A DNA stretch of 12,220 bases from an uncultured Thermomicrobiales bacterium (GTDB lineage: Bacteria > Chloroflexota > Chloroflexia > Thermomicrobiales > Thermomicrobiaceae): the NCBI GenBank assembly GCA_937891245.1, contig CALAGB010000474.1, positions 1 to 12,220 on the forward strand, read 5' to 3'. Shown here one piece after another: positions 6,848-12,220 of the stretch. The notes beneath the pieces are model-generated. The model saw only the letters and a program-made list of their open reading frames with translations, ran no database searches and was not told where the DNA came from. Numbering within the stretch: the stretch's first letter is position 1; each line of letters begins with the position of its first letter. The translations under genes and the position numbers were made by a program.

Positions 6848-7300
6848 TTACGGCTGCTCCGTCGCAGAGCGGTCGTCTGGTATGGCATCGGCTTCGGTGC
6901 CTGAGAGCGTTCGCGCTCGCAACGCGCGACTCAAACGACGACGCTCGGGAAACCGGCGACTCGGAACCCCATAGCTCGACGCCCCTCGAAGACGATCGTT
7001 CCGTCGAGATAGTTGCCGTTCGATACGTGACACCGCGAGGCGTACCGACTTATCGGCGGTCGAGGAACTAGCATCCGCCGCATATCGTGGTCCCGAATGC
7101 TCTTCCTGTACCCGTAGCTGCGCTTCAATGTCCGGCCGGTTCACATGTTGAATGAGCCGCAGATCGACGCTCGGATCAGCTAGTGGGTTGTCGAGACGTC
7201 GCTCGAGGCGTCTGAGCTGCCGCTCAATCCGTCGGACCTCCAGTCTGTTGAGCGTCAAACCGCGAAGTTGCAGAGTGATTGGCGGCGATTTCTCCGTCAT
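6848..7300 (-). CDS. HPF/S30EA-like ribosome-associated protein
   Basis: The 150-aa product resembles the N-terminal S30EA (hibernation-promoting factor) domain. ITLQLRGLTL (8-17) would be the first strand, RRIERQLRRLERRL (23-36) the first helix, DLRLIQH and IEAQLRVQ (46-65) further strands, and KSVRLAVSRIERQLSRR (84-100) a second helix, in the beta-alpha-beta-beta-beta-alpha order of HPF. After residue 105 there is an Arg-rich, probably disordered tail; the C-terminal dimerisation domain of long HPF is absent. HPF binds the small-subunit decoding region and silences ribosomes. ATG 7300 is chosen because GGGAG (7307-7311) lies six bases away; an alternative ATG at 7342 overlaps the baeRF stop. 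It directly follows the baeRF gene in one operon. Divergent, so the family call is moderately sure. Confidence 0.65.
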   Translation of the reverse strand: MTEKSPPITLQLRGLTLNRLEVRRIERQLRRLERRLDNPLADPSVDLRLIQHVNRPDIEAQLRVQEEHSGPRYAADASSSTADKSVRLAVSRIERQLSRRNDRLRGASSYGVPSRRFPERRRLSRALRARTLSGTEADAIPDDRSATEQP

Positions 7301-7306
7301 CGTTTG

Positions 7307-7311
7307 CTCCC
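7307..7311 (-). promoter_or_regulatory. Ribosome-binding site for the HPF-like gene
   Basis: GGGAG on the minus strand, six bases before ATG 7300. The competing ATG at 7342 has no such site, so this decides the start. Confidence 0.6.
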
Positions 7312-7341
7312 GTAGGTATCGTCGTTTGAGAAAGCGTCGCA

Positions 7342-8574
7342 TCAGTACCGGACGAAGGCGCCCAATCCGTCATGACGATCGAGCAGATCCGCTGCCGGCC
7401 CTTCGATGATTTCTATGCGCCCCGACTGATCCAGCACATCCAATACGAGTTGCTCGCGGAGGTCGGGCACCTTCTCGATTTCAGATCCGCAACTCGGACA
7501 CACCGAGTTTGAGGTTGTTAATCTGCCGCAATTTCCACATATGGAGATAGCGCCAGCGAGATTGGAGTTCATCACCAGCGTATCGACACGACCATCATTG
7601 ACCGCAGGTAGCGTCTCCTCCAATCCCAACACCGCACCACCGGCCCCGGCGCGTTCGACAAGACGCTTGACGGTCTCCACTTCGGATTCTCGTTCGCGGC
7701 GTTGAGACGCTTCGAGCGCCTCGGCCAGTACCTCGCTTTCACTCGCGGTAATCGGCAACGGCAGCGATTCGGCGAAGCGGGCTTTGAGCGGTTGGGGAAG
7801 GTTATTTCGCAACATATCCACAGCTTCTTCCGTGCCCGCGAGGAAGAGCCGATCAAAGGGCTGTTCATGCATCATTCGCATTAATGCTTGTGCCACGACA
7901 CGAAGATGCTGCAGCGCGAACTCTTCGTGCCTCCGGCGCTGCCTTGTTTGAGCCATGCCGCTCCAGGCAATCATTCCGGCCTTCCCGGGCGTGCCACGCC
8001 CGCCGCGAATGCCGGTTGATCGCGTGCGGCGTGGAAAGTCGCCCGGCGCATATTTCCCGGTGAAATCGCTTTCGAACGATTCGTAAAGCTCAATCGCTCC
8101 AAGGTAAGTCATAAACAGTCGCGCACTGCGCTTATCGACCAGCGCGACCGCGACATGTTCGTACTCGTCCATCATCTCGACCAGCGGCGTCAAGACTGTC
8201 TGCTGGCTCCAGGCGACGTCCCGCACCGGCCGGCCAGGTAATGGCACGGCCAGAAAATATTCCGGATCGATCGAGATATACAGGGCAAGTCCTGGATGCC
8301 GGGGAGTGAAGCGATGCTGTAGGAATTCTTCCACTCGTTCCACAGCGAGATCGAAGTCCTTGACGTGTTCTGACTCGTTGGCGGCAAGTTCCGTGCGTAC
8401 AGCCCGCGTGGAGTTGCGGAAGAACACGAGGTAGTCGCGCCCCGGAACGCGCCGGATCGATGTATCCAGGAATACAGAGAGCACCCCGCTGCTCGCGGGA
8501 GGCGCGTTCTGCACGAATGTGAATGCATTCGGGAGATCGCGGACGTCGTCATAGATGATTTGAGCTTGAATCAT
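7342..8574 (-). CDS. baeRF-family protein (bacterial eRF1/aRF1-like)
   Basis: The 410-aa protein ends like archaeal/eukaryotic release factor 1. Its eRF1 domain-3 region (about 300-410) has RVDTLVMN, a four-cysteine zinc ribbon (C346, C349, C359, C362 in CGNCG...CPSCG), then ADLLDRHDGLGAFVRY, matching the GGIAAILRY end of aRF1. The middle domain keeps the helix after the GGQ loop (RRRHEEFALQHLRVVAQAL), but the loop reads SGMAQ (205-209) with no canonical GGQ. The N-terminal 150 residues lack recognisable codon-recognition motifs. Bacterial baeRF families are thought to act in ribosome rescue or quality control. ATG 8574 starts the conserved MIQAQIIYDD; GTG 8592 would add six residues. Shares one base (TGATG) with the alternative start of the HPF-like gene. 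Confidence 0.75.
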   Translation of the reverse strand: MIQAQIIYDDVRDLPNAFTFVQNAPPASSGVLSVFLDTSIRRVPGRDYLVFFRNSTRAVRTELAANESEHVKDFDLAVERVEEFLQHRFTPRHPGLALYISIDPEYFLAVPLPGRPVRDVAWSQQTVLTPLVEMMDEYEHVAVALVDKRSARLFMTYLGAIELYESFESDFTGKYAPGDFPRRTRSTGIRGGRGTPGKAGMIAWSGMAQTRQRRRHEEFALQHLRVVAQALMRMMHEQPFDRLFLAGTEEAVDMLRNNLPQPLKARFAESLPLPITASESEVLAEALEASQRRERESEVETVKRLVERAGAGGAVLGLEETLPAVNDGRVDTLVMNSNLAGAISICGNCGRLTTSNSVCPSCGSEIEKVPDLREQLVLDVLDQSGRIEIIEGPAADLLDRHDGLGAFVRY

Positions 8575-8867
8575 GGTCCATGCAGCTCTCACGTCGGAAC
8601 TGGCAGATTCGATGATTGGCGCGTGAGCCGTCGACGACTAAGCGTGTTCACGTTTATTAAGATCTGGCCACGCCCGCGAACCTGGCCTTCGGCGCCCACT
8701 GTTAATGGCGCACGGTTCGGGCCATCGAAATCACTCGGGATAACGAGAGCGGTAACCGACGTCAATCGCCGGTGGCGTTCGCTTCCGCGGCGTCGCCGGT
8801 ATGAGTGCGGACATCAGGCTATTGCCGCGTCACGGCCGTCGAGCCATGTTCTCGCCGGACAGAGCGC
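8575..8867. other. Non-coding gap of about 290 bp between two minus-strand genes
   Basis: No convincing gene on either strand. It should contain the promoter of the baeRF/HPF-like pair; the only A/T-rich patch is TTTATTAAGA near 8651-8660, which could hold a minus-strand -10 element, but no matching -35 is visible. An open frame across 8560-8877 on the plus strand has no ribosome-binding site and looks non-coding. Confidence 0.4.
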
Positions 8868-9884
8868 TCACTGCTGAGCCAGGACATCGTCCTCCGCAGC
8901 GTACTCTTCGGGCGTCGGGCCACCGGCCGGTGGGTCGGAGCGTTCCCAGTCGATCGTCCGGGCGAGGGCGTCGTCGCGGGCGATCTCTTCGCGGAAGCCG
9001 AGTTCGTGGCGAATGCGTGATGAAGCGGCATCCATCTCCTGGGCCGGGTTGCCGGACGAGCGCAAATGCTCCGGCAGGCGCTCGGAGGGCAACGCGAGGA
9101 TTTGGCCGGACCAGCCGGTCTGCGCCACGATCAGTTGAAGCCAGTCGAGTTCGGTGAGCGCTTCCGGCTCCGAGACGTTGTAGATTCGCCCGGCGGCGCG
9201 GTCGTCGGTCACGGCCAGGGCGACAGCTGCCGCGACGTTGTCGACGTAGGAACGGGCGAAGCGACGCCGGGCAACAACCTCATCGAGCAGGATCGCCGGG
9301 CGTCCATCATCGATCCGCTTCAGATAGGGCCAGAGCCGGTGTTGCGCGTCGCCCGGGCCATAGACGACCGGGAGACGGAGCACGGTGCCCGCCAGATCGG
9401 GCTGGCCGAGCACCAGCCGCTCGACGTTGAGCTTGTCGTAGTTGGCGTTGTCCGCCAGACGCGGGCTGCCGCCACCCGCGCGGTAGAGATAGAGCTTCGT
9501 GCGCACCGGTGAATCCTCGGTGATCGGCATTGGTTCGATATCGCCGCCTTCAAAGCCGGTCAGCACACCGTAGGCATGGTAGACGTCCATGCTGCTGATC
9601 GCGACCAGGCGTCGGGCGGTGCCGCGCACGGCGTCGATCGTCACTTGCGCGTCGTAGCCGGTCATGGCGCGCATATCGAGCACGACATCGGGCGCCAGTG
9701 CGCGGAACTCGCCGGTAAATTGGCCCATCTCGGCACGGGCGCCGTGAAGATGGCGTACCCCTTCCGGCAGGTCGACCTCGTGCTCGCCCCGATGGAAGAT
9801 CGTGACGTCGTGGCCCATCCGCGCGAGTCGCCGCACGACGAACGGACCGATAAATTGCGTGCCGCCGATCACCAATACGCGCAT
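8868..9884 (-). CDS. CSP41-like NAD(P)-binding epimerase/dehydratase (extended/atypical SDR)
   Basis: The 338-aa protein starts RVLVIGGTQFIGPFVVRRL, with the GGxxxxG nucleotide loop at residues 7-13. It then has a Rossmann domain, ISSMDVY (96-102), LPVVYGPGD (171-179), RRFARSYVDNVA (207-218) and GRIYNVSEP (232-240), the usual order in NAD-dependent epimerases. The fit is best to the plastid CSP41-related group. The catalytic Y-x3-K is not intact: Lys151 is present, but the only nearby Tyr (149) is two residues before it, with Ala at the catalytic position. Proteins of this type may bind nucleic acid or sugars rather than catalyse epimerisation. ATG 9884 is preferred (GGAGGGG just upstream, fold begins there); ATG 9899 is an alternative. 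It is divergent from the 10039 gene. Confidence 0.8.
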   Translation of the reverse strand: MRVLVIGGTQFIGPFVVRRLARMGHDVTIFHRGEHEVDLPEGVRHLHGARAEMGQFTGEFRALAPDVVLDMRAMTGYDAQVTIDAVRGTARRLVAISSMDVYHAYGVLTGFEGGDIEPMPITEDSPVRTKLYLYRAGGGSPRLADNANYDKLNVERLVLGQPDLAGTVLRLPVVYGPGDAQHRLWPYLKRIDDGRPAILLDEVVARRRFARSYVDNVAAAVALAVTDDRAAGRIYNVSEPEALTELDWLQLIVAQTGWSGQILALPSERLPEHLRSSGNPAQEMDAASSRIRHELGFREEIARDDALARTIDWERSDPPAGGPTPEEYAAEDDVLAQQ

Positions 9885-10038
9885 CGCCCCTCCATTCATG
9901 CTCACCTGTTCGCCGCGTGAGCATACCAGCCTCGCTCGCCTGCCGGAATGCCGCCGGTCGCACCTTGTTACACTAAGGGAGGACGTTGTCTGGGGCCGAT
10001 TGCTCGGGGAATCGGAGCAGAGGACGGAGATTTTTGTT

Positions 10039-10377
10039 ATGTACGATCGCCAAACGTGGAGCCGTCTCGCCCGCCTGAAGGCCCGCAAGATCTATCGCGA
10101 AATGCAGATCGAGGGGCTCGATCGAAACGATCTCTCGCGCAAATTGCGCGAAGTCGCCGAACGCGAGGAAGCGGCGGTGCGTCGGTTTGTTGCGGAATAC
10201 GGGATTGATACGATCGATGTGCGGCTCCTGCTGCAACTGGCGCTGGGCGACGAAGCGATTGCACGCGCCGGCTGCCGCGAACTTGCACAGGGCCGTTCGA
10301 TTCAGCAGGCGATTGCCGTAATTACGATGGTAAGCGGGGAAGAATATGTCTTCGGCCGCTTCCCCGGACGGAGATAA
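10039..10377 (+). CDS. Hypothetical 112-aa charged helical protein
   Basis: I do not recognise a family. The protein is basic and acidic residue-rich over residues 1-50 (segments such as RLARLKARKIYREM and SRKLREVAEREEAAVRRF), which predicts amphipathic or coiled-coil helix. A hydrophobic VRLLLQLAL follows at 61-69, then a single Cys79 and a short FGRFPGRR end. There is no signal peptide or membrane span. ATG 10039 has GGAG at 10026-10029, nine bases upstream; longer in-frame starts lack a site. It is followed by the carbonic anhydrase after only five bases, so the two are probably co-transcribed and may be related in function. Coding is supported by length, start signal and spacing. Confidence 0.7.
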   Translation: MYDRQTWSRLARLKARKIYREMQIEGLDRNDLSRKLREVAEREEAAVRRFVAEYGIDTIDVRLLLQLALGDEAIARAGCRELAQGRSIQQAIAVITMVSGEEYVFGRFPGRR

Positions 10378-10382
10378 ACGCG

Positions 10383-10877
10383 ATGTCGACGGTCACCGAT
10401 CTGCTCACCGCCAACCGGCGGTACGCTTCAACTTTCACCCACGGGAATCTGACCGCGCCGCCGACCCGGCGCATCGCGATTCTCACCTGCATGGATGCCC
10501 GGCTCGATCCAGCAAAATTCCTCGGACTCAGCGAAGGCGAGGCGCACGTCATTCGCAACGCCGGTGGGCGGGCCAATCCGGACGCGCTCAACGCCCTCGT
10601 CATCTCGCAGCAGTTCCTCGACACTAATGAGGTCGTCGTGATCCACCATACGCAGTGCGGCATGACCGGACTGCGTGACGAGGCTGTGACGGAGTTGCTG
10701 TCCGAACGCTTCGGCGGACCGGTTGAGCGACAACAGTACGGCGGTTTCGACGACCCGGTTCAGAGCGTGCTCGACGATATCGCGACGATTCGCGCCGATG
10801 CCCGCATCCCCGACGATCTCCCCATTTCCGGCTTCATCTACGACGTCGAAACGGGCCTGTTGACTCCAGTCGACTGA
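10383..10877 (+). CDS. Beta-class carbonic anhydrase
   Basis: The 164-aa protein shows the beta-carbonic anhydrase signature. CMDAR at residues 36-40 gives zinc ligand Cys36 and the Asp38-Arg40 dyad, IRNAGGRAN lies at 57-65, and HHTQCGM (88-94) gives zinc ligands His89 and Cys92 in the HxxC pattern. It reversibly hydrates CO2 to bicarbonate in the cytosol, for carboxylation and pH balance. The length is that of the small single-domain group, like mycobacterial Rv1284. Start 10383 has GGAG at 10370-10373 and follows the 112-aa gene by five bases. No terminator with a T-tract is seen after it, though a 6-bp stem (CGCTTC/GAAGCG) lies at 10894-10914. Confidence 0.9.
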   Translation: MSTVTDLLTANRRYASTFTHGNLTAPPTRRIAILTCMDARLDPAKFLGLSEGEAHVIRNAGGRANPDALNALVISQQFLDTNEVVVIHHTQCGMTGLRDEAVTELLSERFGGPVERQQYGGFDDPVQSVLDDIATIRADARIPDDLPISGFIYDVETGLLTPVD

Positions 10878-11065
10878 CCCGACTCGATCCCATCGCTTCT
10901 CGGGTTGCGAAGCGCGAGCAGATGACGACTGCCTGATTCCCATTGCAGCATCGTCATGTGTCATGGCTTGCGATATGAATCGGTGCGGCGCAGGATATGA
11001 CGTATCCGCACAGACAGGAGCGCCGATCTTGCCTCATGCGCAAATTCAGATGAATGGAGGTTCGT

Positions 11066-11587
11066 ATGCATCTGCATCACCATTCGGCGGACCCACGCGC
11101 TCTTGCTCCGCACGACGGTCGCATCGTCGTGCCGACGCCAGCAGGACCGAGGCGGATCGGGCACGCGCACTTTTGGGAACGCGCGTTCTCGAGGCGTCAG
11201 TTCATGCGCGGAACGGCCGTGACCGCGAGCCTGATGCTCGGCGCGGGGTTGTTCCAGCCGGCGGGCGCCGCCTCACCACATCATCCGCTGTTTGGGAACG
11301 CCGACCCCAGGCCGATTCCAGGCGGCACGGATCTGTCTGATTTGCTCGGCCTCGGTTCCGGACCACTCTTTCATTTCTTCTTCCCGGCGTTTGGGCAAGA
11401 TGTGTCGACGATTACCGACTTCGTGGGCCACGTCGGGGCGGCTGAGGTTCAGGGGACCGGAACGCTCACGAACACCTCATCCCTCGAGACATCCACGCTC
11501 ACCTTCGACGCCGACATGCGGTTCATGGATGGCCTCTATGTCGCCGATGACGGCCGACCCCGCCACGGCACGTTCGGCTTCATCTGA
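11066..11587 (+). CDS. Tat-exported protein of unknown function, N-terminal part up to in-frame TGA
   Basis: Translation from ATG 11066 gives 173 aa before a TGA at 11585-11587. GGAGG at 11056-11060 lies five bases upstream and favours this start over the in-frame ATG at 11054. After a long His-rich n-region comes SRRQFM (residues 42-47), a twin-arginine motif, then the hydrophobic stretch AVTASLMLGAGLF and a likely cut after AGA (about residue 68), so a folded protein is exported by the Tat pathway. The mature part is Gly/Thr/Asp-rich and looks beta-rich; I recognise no domain. The frame continues open after the TGA (next entry), so this is probably half of a 323-aa protein. Cytoplasmic or surface cofactors cannot be told. 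Confidence 0.7.
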   Translation: MHLHHHSADPRALAPHDGRIVVPTPAGPRRIGHAHFWERAFSRRQFMRGTAVTASLMLGAGLFQPAGAASPHHPLFGNADPRPIPGGTDLSDLLGLGSGPLFHFFFPAFGQDVSTITDFVGHVGAAEVQGTGTLTNTSSLETSTLTFDADMRFMDGLYVADDGRPRHGTFGFI

Positions 11588-12037
11588 CTTGACCTCTTCA
11601 CTGGTCAGTTCGACCAGCAGGTTTCAGACATTAATCCGGGAATCGCTCCGAGTGGCCTCTTCTGGACGATTCCGATTCCATCCGACAGTGTCCGGACAAA
11701 TCTTGGCGCCGGGACGGCGTCGATGCAGATGAATGACGTCAACCTCCCTGATTTCGGCAATATCTTGAACACCATCGGGGCGATCGATCCACCGACCCCG
11801 ACGATCGATACGACGGCATCCTTCGATGTGCGCTGGCAGGACAAGGGACCACGGACACGATTGAGCGACGCGACAAACCACTTCAACGGCATGTTCATCG
11901 ACTGTAACGCCACGATCGACTGGTCGGCCAATCAACCGTCCACGCATTTCCAGTTCGTGTCGGCCGATGCAGATACGTCGACGACGGTTTCCGCAGTGAT
12001 CGGGTTCGAGCGAAACGGACGCTTTTTCAACGGCTGA
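11588..12037 (+). pseudogene. In-frame continuation of the Tat protein after an internal TGA
   Basis: The same frame continues directly from the TGA at codon 174, starting LDLFTGQFDQQV, for 149 sense codons to a TGA at 12035-12037. It has no ribosome-binding site of its own and resembles the first part in composition (Asp/Thr/Phe-rich, beta-like), so it is the C-terminal half of one protein. Internal ATGs occur at 11723 and 11729 but have no clear ribosome-binding site. The simplest reading is a gene split by one nonsense substitution, with a sequencing error also possible. Recoding of the TGA (readthrough or selenocysteine) is the alternative. One Cys occurs (FIDCNATID). Function unknown. 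Confidence 0.6.
11601..11617 (+). other. Small hairpin just after the internal TGA
   Basis: CTGGTC (11601-11606) and GACCAG (11612-11617) form a perfect 6-bp stem with loop AGTTC. The loop begins 20 bases after the TGA and has G in its second position. These features meet the loose geometric rules published for bacterial SECIS elements, but a stem this short could be chance, and a competing TGACC/GGTCA pairing (11590-11607) exists. Confidence 0.3.
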
Positions 12038-12084
12038 GCGTTTCGTCCCACGCTGATCGATCGAGGCGACAGCAGCCGTCCTGG

Positions 12085-12122
12085 CGCTGGGTGCGGATCC
12101 GTTGACCCGCACCCAGCGTTTT
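12085..12122 (+). terminator. Intrinsic (Rho-independent) terminator
   Basis: CGCTGGGTGCGG (12085-12096) and CCGCACCCAGCG (12107-12118) form a perfect 12-bp GC-rich stem with a 10-base loop, followed at once by TTTT (12119-12122). It lies 47 bases after the Tat-protein stop and faces the plus strand. There is no A-tract before the left arm, so it should not end transcripts of the convergent minus-strand gene well. Confidence 0.85.
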
Positions 12123-12144
12123 CGATAGCACGCGTCAGAGGTGT

Positions 12145-12220
12145 CTACACCCCCAACTCCCAGACCGTGGCGTGGGCACTCGGATCGGTTCGGTACTCGG
12201 CGCCGTTCTCGGTAATCTCG
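12145..12220 (-). CDS. 3' end of a minus-strand gene, product unknown
   Basis: An open frame enters from the right edge on the minus strand and gives EITENGAEYRTDPSAHATVW plus ELGV before a TAG at 12145-12147. Only 24 residues are visible and no family can be named. It is supported by convergent orientation towards the terminator and by ordinary amino-acid composition, not by a motif. Confidence 0.4.
   Translation of the reverse strand, partial: EITENGAEYRTDPSAHATVWELGV

Noticed and set aside
8560..8877. Plus-strand open frame in the gap upstream of the baeRF gene
   Set aside because: No ribosome-binding site, Arg/Ser/Trp-rich random composition, and it overlaps the starts and ends of better-supported genes.
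9940..9974. Possible promoter before the 112-aa gene (TACACT at 9969-9974 as -10)
   Set aside because: No acceptable -35 element at the right distance, so not listed as a feature.
10894..10914. Short inverted repeat after the carbonic anhydrase as a terminator
   Set aside because: Stem is only 6 bp and no T-tract follows.
11605..11931. Minus-strand open frame opposite the second half of the Tat protein
   Set aside because: Shadow of the continuing plus-strand frame; no ribosome-binding site or domain.

Overview
The window is high-GC bacterial DNA with densely packed genes and frequent ATGA or TGATG stop/start overlaps. Gene content (GDP-heptose-type sugar genes, a bacterial archaeal-type release factor next to an HPF-like protein, a CSP41-like epimerase, a Tat-exported protein) and two palindromic intergenic repeat families would fit a Chloroflexota genome, perhaps Thermomicrobia. 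This assignment is an inference from gene style, and no rRNA or other phylogenetic marker is present.

Region 1 (about 1-6310, plus strand) is a cell-surface glycan operon. In order it holds the 3' end of a GT9 heptosyltransferase-like gene, two GT4 glycosyltransferases, a GT2 glycosyltransferase, a classical SDR oxidoreductase, a D-glycero-D-manno-heptose-7-phosphate kinase (hddA) and a sedoheptulose-7-phosphate isomerase (gmhA). The gmhA/hddA pair makes activated heptose, and the GT9/GT4/GT2 enzymes would assemble a heptose-containing glycan. The heptose-bisphosphate phosphatase and nucleotidyltransferase are not in the window. The GT9 3' end runs into a 30-bp-arm palindrome and a 22-bp tandem repeat. 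A possible 33-aa ORF bridges from there to the next gene. The operon ends at a second palindromic repeat.

Region 2 (6370-8574) holds a small HExxHH metallopeptidase-like protein on the plus strand. It converges on a minus-strand pair, a baeRF (eRF1-related) protein followed by an HPF-like protein, which looks like a ribosome rescue/hibernation module. The baeRF protein lacks a canonical GGQ.

Region 3 (8868-10877) has a minus-strand CSP41-like NAD(P)-binding epimerase, divergent from a plus-strand pair: a charged 112-aa protein of unknown function and a beta-carbonic anhydrase.

Region 4 (10878-12220) has a Tat-signal protein whose reading frame is broken by one in-frame TGA at codon 174 yet stays open for another 149 codons. 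It is followed by a strong intrinsic terminator and then the 3' end of a convergent minus-strand gene. The TGA is followed by a small hairpin, so nonsense mutation, readthrough and selenocysteine recoding all need to be considered. The two most noteworthy items are the baeRF/HPF-like pair and this interrupted Tat gene.
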